From contig CAJXQC010000010.1 in the NCBI GenBank assembly GCA_913058495.1, positions 51,778-115,777 of the forward strand: a stretch of 64,000 bases of DNA. The letters are read 5' to 3'. A program made the position numbers and the translations under genes. The stretch's first letter is position 1. Every line of letters begins with the position of its first letter. The DNA comes from an uncultured Balneola sp. Lineage in GTDB: Bacteria; Bacteroidota; Rhodothermia; Balneolales; Balneolaceae. The notes under the pieces are model-generated. The model saw only the letters and a list, made by a program, of their open reading frames with translations, searched no databases and had not been told where the DNA came from. Of the stretch, positions 8,287-17,311 are shown one piece after another.

Positions 8287-10377
8287 TTGATTAGAAAAAT
8301 TCATCTACAAATTTTATTAGCAGCTTTTATTACTTCCTTTGGAGCTGAAATTGCTGCACAGGATAAACCGGATACCCTGAAGGCTAAACTGGATGAAATT
8401 ACCGTTGTTGGTTTTAGCGGGAACAGAAGCATTATGGAAACTCCAGGTTCTATTTCTTATTTAGACAATCAGCGGATTAATGGTCTCAGTGGTCAATCAT
8501 TAGTATATGGCCTCAATACGGTTGCCGGAGTAAAGATGGATGAGCGCGCTCCCGGAAGTTATAGAATTGCCATCAGAGGAAGTGCAATCCGTTCGCCGTT
8601 TGGAGTCAGAAATGTGAAAGTGTACTGGAATGACTTTCCGCTTACGCTGCCATCAGGAAGTACACCTCTTAATTTGTTGAATAATCAGAACATAAAGCAA
8701 GTTGAGGTGATAAAAGGCCCGGCAGGAAGTATCTATGGAGCGGGAACGGGAGGTGTTTTGCTGATCAACAGCTTCCCGAAAAACCCGCAAACAGAAAGAA
8801 TTGTTGATGCTTCAGTTGGTGATTATGGTTTATTCAAATACGGAGCAGAATACAATACCAAAAATGAGTATATGATCACTCAGTATAAGTATGCTTCTCA
8901 GGTTTCTGATGGGTACAGAGATCAATCCTTTTTTGAGCGCAGAACTTTTGAAACCGGAGTAAAAGTATTTACTCCTTCAAATGTATTGGTGAGTGTTTCG
9001 ACGTTATACTCAAATCTGAATTATGGAATACCGGGAGGGTTAACACTTGAACAATTTCAGGATGATCCAACTCAAACCAGATCAGGGAGTGTAGAAAAAA
9101 ACGCATCTATCGATCAGGAAGATTTTATTATTGGTGTAAATGTAGAAAGTGAATGGACAGAGCAATGGTCAGGTGGTACTAACTTATTTGCGAACCTCAG
9201 TAAGTTTGAAAATCCATTTAATCGGGATTATAAAAGTGAGAGCAGAAAAAGCTGGGGAAGTCGCCCGTGGGTGCAGTACAAAAATAGATTTGGGGACAGT
9301 GATCTTAAACTGAAATTGGGAGCAGAGAATCATTTTGGATTTAACTATGCCAAAAATTATCAAAATGACGGTGGAGTGAGAGATACGTTGAATTTTGAAG
9401 ATGAGATCGAGATCAAAAACAGAAGTTTGTATTTGACCGGTGAAATTGATCTTCCGGGTGAGATTTTTATTAATGCCGGAATAAGCGTTAATAAAGTTAG
9501 TTATCATATAAATAGAGTGGCGACAAAAGAGGGGGGAGTTGACCCAAATCTGGTTTCCAAGAACTTTGAAACGGCTATTTTACCAAGAATAGCAGTTGCT
9601 AAGAGATTGAATAATCTTACTGCCGTTCATGCAAGCGTAAGCGCAGGCTTTTCTCCCCCAACGTTAGAAGAATTTCGAACTAATGATGGAGATATAAACC
9701 TTAATTTAGAACCTGAAAAAGGCATTAATTATGAGGTTGGGATTCGTGGGAACACAAAAAAAGGGTTCTTCAGCTACGATATTACTGCTTTTTACTTTCG
9801 ATTGACGGAGAGTATTGTACAACAACCATCTGATGATACAACAAGAGCATCTACTTTCGTATTTAGAAACGCCGGGAGTACAAATCAAAGCGGACTTGAA
9901 GTTTCGACAAATTGGATAGCTATCAGTAATCAGAATAAGTTTCTGAGCCTTCTGGAAATTCAAAGCTCCTACACTTTTCATTATTTCAAATACGATGATT
10001 ATGTGAGAGAAGGGGTAGACTTTTCCGGCAACAAGCTACCCGGGGTAGCTCCACATACTATTTTTACTTCTTTGTTAGCGGAAACCAAGGCCGGTTTATA
10101 TGGACAAATTTCATACAATTTCACAGATGAAATTCCATTGACCGATGGAAATACAGTATACTCAGATTCTTATCATTTAATGAAAGGAAGAATTGGTTTT
10201 AAACAAGTCTTGGGAGAGAAATTCAATCTGGATATTTACGCCGGTGGCGATAATCTGCTAGATCAACAATACAGCTTGGGCTACGATATAAATGCTTTTG
10301 GAAACCGATTTTATCAACCGGCTCCGGGAATTAATTGGTTTGGGGGAATTAAGGTCAATTACTCAATTAACAATTAA
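8287..10377 (+). CDS. TonB-dependent outer-membrane receptor
   Basis: This is a 696-residue outer-membrane transporter. An N-terminal signal peptide ends around IAAQ, a plug domain (about 35-160) contains IRGS and the VEVIKGP...YGAGTGG pattern, and a 22-strand barrel follows to the C-terminus. It lacks the carboxypeptidase-like N-terminal extension of SusC proteins, which favours siderophore, metal or vitamin uptake over glycans. The substrate cannot be read. The start is a TTG at 8287. An in-frame TAG at 8272 excludes longer versions, no ATG precedes the signal peptide, and no SusD-like partner is adjacent. A 28-codon frame (8208-8293) ends across this start. A hairpin overlaps the stop codon. 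Confidence 0.9.
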   Translation: MIRKIHLQILLAAFITSFGAEIAAQDKPDTLKAKLDEITVVGFSGNRSIMETPGSISYLDNQRINGLSGQSLVYGLNTVAGVKMDERAPGSYRIAIRGSAIRSPFGVRNVKVYWNDFPLTLPSGSTPLNLLNNQNIKQVEVIKGPAGSIYGAGTGGVLLINSFPKNPQTERIVDASVGDYGLFKYGAEYNTKNEYMITQYKYASQVSDGYRDQSFFERRTFETGVKVFTPSNVLVSVSTLYSNLNYGIPGGLTLEQFQDDPTQTRSGSVEKNASIDQEDFIIGVNVESEWTEQWSGGTNLFANLSKFENPFNRDYKSESRKSWGSRPWVQYKNRFGDSDLKLKLGAENHFGFNYAKNYQNDGGVRDTLNFEDEIEIKNRSLYLTGEIDLPGEIFINAGISVNKVSYHINRVATKEGGVDPNLVSKNFETAILPRIAVAKRLNNLTAVHASVSAGFSPPTLEEFRTNDGDINLNLEPEKGINYEVGIRGNTKKGFFSYDITAFYFRLTESIVQQPSDDTTRASTFVFRNAGSTNQSGLEVSTNWIAISNQNKFLSLLEIQSSYTFHYFKYDDYVREGVDFSGNKLPGVAPHTIFTSLLAETKAGLYGQISYNFTDEIPLTDGNTVYSDSYHLMKGRIGFKQVLGEKFNLDIYAGGDNLLDQQYSLGYDINAFGNRFYQPAPGINWFGGIKVNYSINN

Positions 10378-10410
10378 GAATGTGAAAATGATTTCTTAAT
10401 TGTTAATTGA
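10363..10410. terminator. Bidirectional hairpin between convergent genes
   Basis: An 18-bp perfect stem, arms 10363-10380 and 10393-10410, has a 12-base loop. The left arm contains the end of the TonB receptor gene including its stop codon. It separates that gene from the lamin-tail gene on the other strand. It is AT-rich with no strong T-run, so a terminator role is inferred from position and symmetry. Confidence 0.6.
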
Positions 10411-10426
10411 AGCATTCTTAATTGAA

Positions 10427-13400
10427 CTAAAACTTCCTCGCAATAACTACGGTTTCTTTAAAGGTACGATCTCTTCCGGCGGCGCTGTTGTAGGCTTCGA
10501 ACAGTACAATATAAATTCCCACTCTGTTCTTGTTGCCGGCATCTGTTAATCCATCCCAAATTAAACTACCTGAAAATCCTGCAGGTTTGCCGTCTGCTAA
10601 TTCACGTACTTCTCGTCCATACCGATCATAAATTCTGACCCGGAGTAAATAATCCGCTTCATCCAGTGTGTAATTGATAGATAAGAAATCCTCAAATCCA
10701 TCATCATCGGGAGAAAAAGGATTGGGAGTAAACGTAATTCCTGAGTTATCGGGAGCAGAACCGGGCTCCTGAAAAATGGAATTCTGTTGGTTTGGCGTTC
10801 CTCCGCTTACTTCTGTACTGGAACTCCAGTTGCTTTCATCGTTACTTGGTCCGGCTGGATTGATCTTTTCCAGAGCCACACCGTCAACGCTTACACGATT
10901 CGGATTTTGCCAGCTCTCATCATAAAAAACTGAATCAATAGTAGTTCCTGAACTGTCAGAAATGAAAATCGCATCTCCCGAAGCGGATAAGCTCAAACTG
11001 GAACGATCTACCTGCATAGTAAACTGATCCTGTTGAGATTCCAGACCAAAATATTCGGCGAGTTGACTTTCAGAAAAATCAAAGGTTTGATCTTCAGCAT
11101 AGATCAGAAAATACCCTTTAGGCTGAATCCATTTGAATTGAGAAGAAACCGGATCAAGTCGATTAACTTCATTATCCTCATCCGGAGCATCGTTCAGAAA
11201 GATCTCTTCCAACGAAATGGCGTAATCCTGGGTATTGTATAATTCAATGTACTCGGTTTGATCGGGTAAATTGTCTTCGTCGTCAGAAAGCGGATCATAC
11301 AAGATCTCATTGATGACCACAGAGCCGGGTGTAATTTTTTGAGAAATCTGTCCGGAAGCAGATGAATTTACATTCCCGACTACATCCGCAAGATCCGTAA
11401 TTGAAACTTCAATGTGCTCATTCGTCGACAACCCCGAGCCATCCACCGTTACTTTATTTGCTTCCGTTGATGAGAAATTTAATACAGAACGTTGTTGTCC
11501 GCCAGCACTTATCGTGCTCCCTGAAAGGTCCACAAACTCCGAAAAAGCAATAGTTACATTTCCGCTTTCCTGAAGCTTAGCAAAAATGATCTCAGGAGAA
11601 ATAGTATCTAACTGAAAAACTGAATTTTCGACACCGGCACTGTTTCCGGATTCGGAAGTGTTACTGTTCCAATTGTTGGGATCATTAGAAGCACCATCAG
11701 GATCTTTTTTTTCAGCAGAAATTCCATTCTGATTTCCACCAAAACGTTCAGTGTAAAACAAGCTGTCTATGGTAACTCCGGATTCATTTTTAATGATAAT
11801 GCCATCGCCGGAATCGTTGAGCGAAGGAAAACCTGAAAGGAAAATTCCGTTGGAGAGTGAGTTTGCAAAACTCTGTCGATCTGTTAAAACCACATAATTT
11901 CCGGCTTCAAGAGAAGTTCCTTCAGGCAGTGTGGCAGAATTATTAGCAGCATCAGAAATGGTCCAGTTGCTCAAATCGAAATTGTTGTCAGTTCTGTTGA
12001 GCAGCTCGATAAATTCCGGAGAGTTTTCATTCTCTTTTTGATAGAGAATCTCATTGATGACAATGTCTGAAGGCTCGGGAGGGGAAAATTCCAGATATCT
12101 TATCGAGATGGAAATTTGTGCATTCGTATTCCCGAATATATCCTGCTGATCGTTTATCGTAATGGAATATGTAGTTTCATTTTTCAATGTCTCATTAAAG
12201 ATCAGGTTTATCTGATTTCTATTCTGGGAGATCGAAGAAACAGACAAAGAAGGTGAAAATGAATAATTTGAGACATTTTGTGCAGCACTTTGTTCCAGAC
12301 GTTCGTCATAAATAAGCACAATAGAAGTGTTATTAAGAGCAAAAGCATTTTCTAATTTCGGCGCTGTGTTATCCCGGCTCACAAGGTTGGGCTCAGATGG
12401 CGTGGCAAATTCAGCAGAAGGGCTATCACCCCAGTTTTCCTGAAACTGTCCGGTTACAGAAACAGATCGTCGCTCCAAAGAAACTTCATCGCCTCCCCAG
12501 TCTTGATTGTATGTTAGTGAGTCCAGAGTAATCCCGTCGGCATTTTTTAAGACGATAGCATCAGTAGTATTATTCAAAGTTGGAAAACGGCTTCCCATTA
12601 CTACTCTTCGGTTTGGTTGACCAACACTAATTGAACTGTCCGGAGTTAAAATTATATACGGATTATCAGGAAAGCCGGAAGTAGGTTCTGTTTTTCTGAA
12701 GAAGAAATCTTCGTTTGTTAAAACCACTTCATTGCCGGAGTTGTCACTTAAAGTCCAGCCTTTCAGGTTAAATGCTTTATCTGTTGGATTATAAATCTCT
12801 ACAAACTCGGTAAGCGATCCCGGAGGATCATATACAAACTCGTTGATAAATACGTCGCCCGGTTGAGCGATTTCAGTTTGTATAAATTCGAAAGTTCTGG
12901 AAATAGAAGGATTAATATTATCAAAAATATCAGATTGATTTCTAATTTCAAGAGAACCATTCTCTGGAATACTAAATTTAGTAATAAGCCTTACCGAATC
13001 AGGCTCTAAGTAAGTTACTATGAAAAATTCGTTCTCTCCGGTACTTTTCAGAGGAATATTAATGGCATAGTTGTCAGGGTTCGCAGCTGAATCGGGATTT
13101 ATGCGTTCAGTGAAGGTGAGGATAATTGTAGAATCATTAACAATGCTCAACGTTTCCAGATTTGGTGGTGTATTATCTTGTTCAACTTCATTTTCTATTC
13201 CGGCTGTTCCTGAATTTGGATTGGGTGAATCGTCCCAGTTTTCCATAAAAACAGATGGAGCAGTCGGGCTTCTGCGTTCCAGTGCCACATTATCGCCGCC
13301 CCAATCGGGTGTGTATTCTAAAGAATCAATGATAGTACCATTCTCATCGTAAAGACGTATCTGATCTGTTGTATTATTGAATGCCGGAAGAGAAACCTGT

Positions 13401-14569
13401 ATAGCATACACATTTCCGAAAACACTTTTCAGAGCGGCAGTATCAGAAGTAATAACCACAAAACTATCAGGAAAAATGGCAAAATCCTGATCGGAAATAG
13501 TGCTTAGAGAACCATTATCACCCAACTCCCAATCTTTTAAATTGAATAAACGAGATGAAGTGTTTTTCAATTCCACATATTCTTCGAGTGCTCCGGGTGG
13601 ATCTTTTAAAAATTCATTTATGATGATATCACCAGTTTGATATTCTTCAAATCTGAATAAGGTGATGGTGGTATCAGCCAGAGTGGTTTGGTTGTTGGAA
13701 TCTTCTATTAAAGTAATATCAAGATCAAAAGAGCCACTTGGTAAGCTACTGCCAAACACCAATTCAACAGAAGAACCAGAAGGCTGATCAATAGATGTCG
13801 GATTTAAGTTGCCGGGCGAAATCGTAAAATTGGAGTTTTGAATGGTAGCAGGATCGTAATCTTTGCTGAAGGTTACATTAATGGTGCTTGCGTTCAGTAA
13901 AGATGCATCAGCAACTTGTATAGGAGGTATATCAATTTTAAAATCGAAGAAAAATTTATCAGCTCTGGTTGCTGTGTATGTATTTTTGAATCCAAAAAAA
14001 GAAGTAGAATTGTAAGTGTTATCCGTGCCCGTTGCTTCTTCTTCAGTTACACCGGAATATGAATTTGCCACAGAAAGTGCCCAGTTTCCTGAAGCGTCTC
14101 TGTTTACACGAACTCTGAAGTTGCCACCACCTGATATATCAGTTGTTCCGGTAAGTACTTCTCCGTCTTTGGCTCCGGCAGTGATTCGGAATAGCCTGAA
14201 AACATCTCCGGAACCATCTTCTCCGGCCTGGAGCATATATCCATCTATAGCCTGATCGAAGTTAGCGGAGTCACTCATCAGGTATATCTCAGATTTGTTT
14301 CCATTTGAAGGATTGAATCCATCTAAACGAATAAATAACTCCCAGAATCCTACTACGTTTGTTGATGGAATGCTCAACTGAGAAGAGCCTGCAGAAACAG
14401 CATCCTGTTGAAGTAACACGTTGCCGGATTCAGTTACAAAAGTGAAGTCCACATTATCTCCGGTCCAGTCAGAAATATCCTGATCGGTAAAGTCATCCTG
14501 AAAATTTGCTGATTGAGCAATAATCAGAGACGGGATAAATATAAGAATTACAATGATGAGACCTCTCAT
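10427..14569 (-). CDS. Giant exported lamin-tail-domain protein with C-terminal FlgD-like domain
   Basis: This is a 1380-residue secreted protein. The first ATG (14569) gives a clean signal peptide, MRGLIIVILIF... ending IIAQS. A GTG nine codons upstream would place charged and polar residues before it and is less likely. After a concanavalin-like N-terminal domain come four lamin-tail domains, each opening with a G-x-x-x-I-N-E-x-x-x-D-P type motif (near residues 313, 571, 833 and 1081). They alternate with Ig-like SbsA/Big_5 modules (starts such as DNTPPNLETL and DNTAPKLENA). The last 100 residues (TPNPFSPDDDG...) form a FlgD Ig-like or gliding/type IX-style C-terminal domain ending in VVIARKF. 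The role is unknown; surface adhesion or DNA/phosphate binding are family suggestions. Confidence 0.85.
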   Translation of the reverse strand: MRGLIIVILIFIPSLIIAQSANFQDDFTDQDISDWTGDNVDFTFVTESGNVLLQQDAVSAGSSQLSIPSTNVVGFWELFIRLDGFNPSNGNKSEIYLMSDSANFDQAIDGYMLQAGEDGSGDVFRLFRITAGAKDGEVLTGTTDISGGGNFRVRVNRDASGNWALSVANSYSGVTEEEATGTDNTYNSTSFFGFKNTYTATRADKFFFDFKIDIPPIQVADASLLNASTINVTFSKDYDPATIQNSNFTISPGNLNPTSIDQPSGSSVELVFGSSLPSGSFDLDITLIEDSNNQTTLADTTITLFRFEEYQTGDIIINEFLKDPPGALEEYVELKNTSSRLFNLKDWELGDNGSLSTISDQDFAIFPDSFVVITSDTAALKSVFGNVYAIQVSLPAFNNTTDQIRLYDENGTIIDSLEYTPDWGGDNVALERRSPTAPSVFMENWDDSPNPNSGTAGIENEVEQDNTPPNLETLSIVNDSTIILTFTERINPDSAANPDNYAINIPLKSTGENEFFIVTYLEPDSVRLITKFSIPENGSLEIRNQSDIFDNINPSISRTFEFIQTEIAQPGDVFINEFVYDPPGSLTEFVEIYNPTDKAFNLKGWTLSDNSGNEVVLTNEDFFFRKTEPTSGFPDNPYIILTPDSSISVGQPNRRVVMGSRFPTLNNTTDAIVLKNADGITLDSLTYNQDWGGDEVSLERRSVSVTGQFQENWGDSPSAEFATPSEPNLVSRDNTAPKLENAFALNNTSIVLIYDERLEQSAAQNVSNYSFSPSLSVSSISQNRNQINLIFNETLKNETTYSITINDQQDIFGNTNAQISISIRYLEFSPPEPSDIVINEILYQKENENSPEFIELLNRTDNNFDLSNWTISDAANNSATLPEGTSLEAGNYVVLTDRQSFANSLSNGIFLSGFPSLNDSGDGIIIKNESGVTIDSLFYTERFGGNQNGISAEKKDPDGASNDPNNWNSNTSESGNSAGVENSVFQLDTISPEIIFAKLQESGNVTIAFSEFVDLSGSTISAGGQQRSVLNFSSTEANKVTVDGSGLSTNEHIEVSITDLADVVGNVNSSASGQISQKITPGSVVINEILYDPLSDDEDNLPDQTEYIELYNTQDYAISLEEIFLNDAPDEDNEVNRLDPVSSQFKWIQPKGYFLIYAEDQTFDFSESQLAEYFGLESQQDQFTMQVDRSSLSLSASGDAIFISDSSGTTIDSVFYDESWQNPNRVSVDGVALEKINPAGPSNDESNWSSSTEVSGGTPNQQNSIFQEPGSAPDNSGITFTPNPFSPDDDGFEDFLSINYTLDEADYLLRVRIYDRYGREVRELADGKPAGFSGSLIWDGLTDAGNKNRVGIYIVLFEAYNSAAGRDRTFKETVVIARKF

Positions 14570-14684
14570 ATCCAGAGAATAGCAGAGTGAAAGCACTTAA
14601 TCAACAAAAGCAAAAAAAATGCTTTAAAGAAGGCTCAAAAAAATAGGGTAAAAGAATATTCCATCTTTCACCCCTGGAAGGACA

Positions 14685-14703
14685 TTGAGGGTTGGGCCCT
14701 CAA
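14685..14703. other. Short inverted repeat in divergent intergenic space
   Basis: TTGAGGG (14685-14691) and CCCTCAA (14697-14703) are separated by TTGGG. The centre contains GGGCCC. The element lies between the divergent lamin-tail gene and the next forward gene. It could be an operator or a small structured RNA element; nothing in the sequence decides between these. Confidence 0.3.
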
Positions 14704-14813
14704 ATGTATGATTAGTAATGTTTCTCTCAACCGTATAGTTAGACAGTTTCATGAGGAAGTCCTTACAGATTTTTTGTACCTTTTTAGAGAAATTTTTTTC
14801 GACAGTTAAGTCA

Positions 14814-15209
14814 ATGAAAAACAGTAAAAATATGCGTAGTTTACCATTTATAATCGATCAGTTGAACGGTGGGTTCATGTTAGTAGAAGGAATTCTGAGC
14901 GTGAAAGGCCAAAAGTTGTTCATCGAATTCCAGAAAAAAGATGCCGTAATGGGCGCTTATAAATCTGATTTAGCTACCATTGAAATTCCATTTTCAGAAA
15001 TTGATATGATGGAATTCAAAAAGGGATTCTTTTCATCGAAATTGATCATTCATGGAAAAAACGCTAGAGCTCTTACTGAACTTCCGGGAGATGAGCTTAC
15101 TTCAAGAACATTGAAGGTGAAGAAAAAGAACAGAGAGGTTGCTGCTAATATTTCTTCTAAAGTAAATCTCGAGCTTTCAGAAATAAAACTAAAAGAATTG
15201 GATGAGTGA
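14814..15209 (+). CDS. Small protein of unknown function, PH/GRAM-like fold possible
   Basis: I do not recognise the family. From the ATG at 14814 it is 131 residues, with no signal peptide or membrane segment. It is an alternating hydrophobic/charged beta-rich protein (SLPFIIDQL, LSVKGQKLFIEF, FSSKLIIHG) ending in a charged helix, which resembles bacterial PH-like domains. A start at 14751 would add 21 residues containing a Phe-rich stretch, and a promoter-like TACCTTTT at 14776-14783 argues for the later start. ATG at 14832 is a third option. It is probably cytoplasmic and monocistronic, followed by a structured repeat element whose last hairpin can terminate it. Confidence 0.6.
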   Translation: MKNSKNMRSLPFIIDQLNGGFMLVEGILSVKGQKLFIEFQKKDAVMGAYKSDLATIEIPFSEIDMMEFKKGFFSSKLIIHGKNARALTELPGDELTSRTLKVKKKNREVAANISSKVNLELSEIKLKELDE

Positions 15210-15212
15210 ATA

Positions 15213-15357
15213 GAAAAATCCTCCTTTGAAGGAGGTGTCCGCCAGTTGGCGGACGGAGGATGTGTGAGGTTAATGAGTTAGTAAACATCACACATCCCTC
15301 GGATTCAATCGAGAACTTTCGATTGAATCGTCTCCCTTCGAAGGGAGATTTTTTTCA
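15213..15357. repeat. Composite multi-hairpin intergenic element
   Basis: Five inverted repeats occur in a row: CCTCCTT/AAGGAGG (15220-15235), GTCCGCC/GGCGGAC (15237-15254), GGATGTGTGA/TCACACATCC (15258-15267 with 15288-15297), GATTCAATCGA/TCGATTGAATC (15302-15312 with 15319-15329) and the perfect palindrome TCTCCCTTCGAAGGGAGA (15331-15348). The two ends are similar in inverted orientation (AAAATCCTCC and GGGAGATTTT), as in a MITE-like unit. The last palindrome plus its T-run acts as a plausible terminator for the upstream gene. Confidence 0.75.
15331..15355 (+). terminator. Palindrome with T-run, likely terminator
   Basis: The 18-base palindrome TCTCCCTTCGAAGGGAGA is followed by seven T. 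It forms the right end of the composite element and touches the stop of the convergent hydrolase gene. Confidence 0.65.
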
Positions 15358-16110
15358 AATATACTTCTCGGCCCAGGTTCCTAAAACTTTTCCTATATAC
15401 ACGCTGTCTGCTTTTTCAGATAACAGGTGATCTGCTTTATCGAGGGATATAAAACTCTTCGGATGTTTGGCTGCAATGAAAATTTTTGAAGCATTATCAA
15501 TTCCTACTGTATTGTCGATAGGAGAATGAAATACGATCAGAGCCTTACCAAGGTTATGAATAAATTTTTTCATGCGGGTTTCTTCAAGATCATCAATGAA
15601 CTGCTTTTTGATGGTGAACGGACGTCCGGCTAAGCTTACTTTTGCTTCTCCTTTTTCGTTGATCTCATCAAGACTCATTTCAAAGTTCTCTTTAACATGT
15701 GCCGGTTCCGCTGGTGCGGCAATGGTTGCAACTGCTTTTACTGATTCCATTTTATGAGAAGCCTGAAGTACTGCGGCTCCACCTAAGGAATGTCCGATCA
15801 ATATGGAAGGAGCAGAAAACTCTTTATCCATATATTCATAAGCCTTAACCAGATCATCAACATTGCTTGAGAAGTTAGTATCAGCAAAATCTCCTTCACT
15901 TTGTCCAAGTCCTGTAAAATCGAAGCGAAAAGTAGCAATTCCAATTTCCGCTAATGCTTTTGTGATATTACCCACTGCTTTCAGATCTTTTGAACAGGTA
16001 AAGCAATGAGCAAATAAGGCGCAGGCTTTAGTTTCTCCATCAGGTAGATCAATTTTTGCGGATAAATTCTCCCCAGTTGATCCTGTAAACTCTATTTTCT
16101 TGGATTCCAT
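15355..16110 (-). CDS. Alpha/beta-fold hydrolase
   Basis: This is a 251-residue cytoplasmic serine hydrolase. The nucleophile elbow GHSLGG (Ser108) is present, with likely acid Asp199 in HSPIDNTV and His228 in KADHLL, completing the triad. The oxyanion region is AHCFTCSKD, which is characteristic of the hydrolases often found fused or adjacent to OsmC proteins. No OsmC domain is fused here and none is adjacent. The substrate is unknown; ester or acyl-peptide hydrolysis is possible. It stands alone between convergent and divergent neighbours. Confidence 0.85.
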   Translation of the reverse strand: MESKKIEFTGSTGENLSAKIDLPDGETKACALFAHCFTCSKDLKAVGNITKALAEIGIATFRFDFTGLGQSEGDFADTNFSSNVDDLVKAYEYMDKEFSAPSILIGHSLGGAAVLQASHKMESVKAVATIAAPAEPAHVKENFEMSLDEINEKGEAKVSLAGRPFTIKKQFIDDLEETRMKKFIHNLGKALIVFHSPIDNTVGIDNASKIFIAAKHPKSFISLDKADHLLSEKADSVYIGKVLGTWAEKYI

Positions 16111-16275
16111 GCTTTCTAATTAAGGGTTATGAATATTAAAAATGTCACTAAAACTCAGAATCACAAAAAATAATTAGTCCAAATTTTTTAAGTTAGGGCA
16201 ATCAAGTTAACGTCGGTAAGCCAAAATCTTAAAAGTAATTATTTAGTGGTTCCGTGGCTTCATAAAACATAAGAT

Positions 16276-16701
16276 ATGAGTAAAAACATTCCCCCTTTTC
16301 ATCTGGCATTTCCGGTCAAAGATCTGGAAGAAACACACACATTTTATACTGAAATCCTGGGTTGCAGTACCGGTCGAAGTTCCGATCACTGGATCGATTT
16401 TAATATGTGGGGACATCAGGTCGTAGCTCATCTAAGTCCTGATGAAGCCAAAGAATCAGCGAAAGGAGCTGTTGATGGAAAAGGGGTTCCGGTCCGACAT
16501 TTTGGAGTTATTCTGGAAATGGATAAATGGCAAGCACTGTCTAAAAGAGTAGAGGAGGCAGGAATAAAATTCATCATAGAACCTTATATCCGTTTTAAGG
16601 GAGAACCGGGAGAACAGGCAACCATGTTCTTTCTGGACCCTAGCGGAAATGCGTTAGAGTTCAAGGCATTCGGAGATAAAAGCCAGATTTTTGCTAAGTA
16701 G
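16276..16701 (+). CDS. VOC-superfamily protein (glyoxalase/dioxygenase fold)
   Basis: This 141-residue single-unit VOC protein has two beta-alpha-beta-beta-beta modules. The metal-ligand positions of the fold are occupied by His9 (PFHLAF), His75 (VRHFGV) and Glu128 (NALEFKAF), so it should bind a divalent metal. [11 protein letters not shown] is the classic second-module signature. Relatives are annotated as VOC family proteins or glyoxalases. The substrate is undetermined and it could be an isomerase, a dioxygenase or a resistance-type protein. It is transcribed alone, convergent with the lipoprotein gene. Confidence 0.85.
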   Translation: MSKNIPPFHLAFPVKDLEETHTFYTEILGCSTGRSSDHWIDFNMWGHQVVAHLSPDEAKESAKGAVDGKGVPVRHFGVILEMDKWQALSKRVEEAGIKFIIEPYIRFKGEPGEQATMFFLDPSGNALEFKAFGDKSQIFAK

Positions 16702-16747
16702 ACCGTTTTACGAAATTAAGCATTTCAGTATCAACGTGGAGAAAGGT

Positions 16748-17311
16748 CTAATTTTCTACAACCTTCATTTCGCTGATCAAATATGTTCCAAAAGTAACTA
16801 CATTTCTTGATTGCCAGTGTTCATTGAGTTCGCCTTCAGGATTGTAATAAGAAAAAGATCTGGAGTTCTCACCATCAAAAGTAAAAAATTGGTATGCCCG
16901 GGAAATATTTGAAATACTTCCAGAATTTCTGTTTTTGATCTCTGATTGGTCGGGAATGTCGTATACTCTTAAGTAGTTGACGAACTCTTCAAAATCTTCC
17001 CAACCCAGAGTTGGTTCAATTTCTAAAACTTTGATAACTTCTTGTTTTTCAGGATCTACTGAACTGAATTGAGTAACTTCTCCGGTCCAATTCGTGTCAG
17101 TTTTAACGAAATTATATTTCACAATTCCATTAACAACTAAAACAATTTCTTTAGCAGGGTTTTGGTCTTCTGCTTCTTGATTTGGTATATCTTCGTTCTT
17201 TTGTTGTTCAGCGATCTCTGTTTCAGGTTGAGCAGGAACCTCTGAAGTTTTACAAGCAGACAGATTTAATACTAATAATCCGACGCTTAAAAAGAATAAT
17301 ATTCGTTTCAT
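16748..17311 (-). CDS. Lipoprotein of unknown function
   Basis: This is a 187-residue predicted lipoprotein. The signal MKRILFFLSVGLLVLNLSAC has the lipobox LSAC with acylated Cys20, then a Glu/Gln/Pro-rich linker (about 21-55) and a mixed beta domain. The function is not recognised. Its ATG overlaps the stop of the ABC-F gene by one base (TAATG), so it is translated by coupling from the same mRNA. The partnership with a cytoplasmic ribosome-acting ATPase is probably one of expression, not of function. Confidence 0.75.
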   Translation of the reverse strand: MKRILFFLSVGLLVLNLSACKTSEVPAQPETEIAEQQKNEDIPNQEAEDQNPAKEIVLVVNGIVKYNFVKTDTNWTGEVTQFSSVDPEKQEVIKVLEIEPTLGWEDFEEFVNYLRVYDIPDQSEIKNRNSGSISNISRAYQFFTFDGENSRSFSYYNPEGELNEHWQSRNVVTFGTYLISEMKVVEN

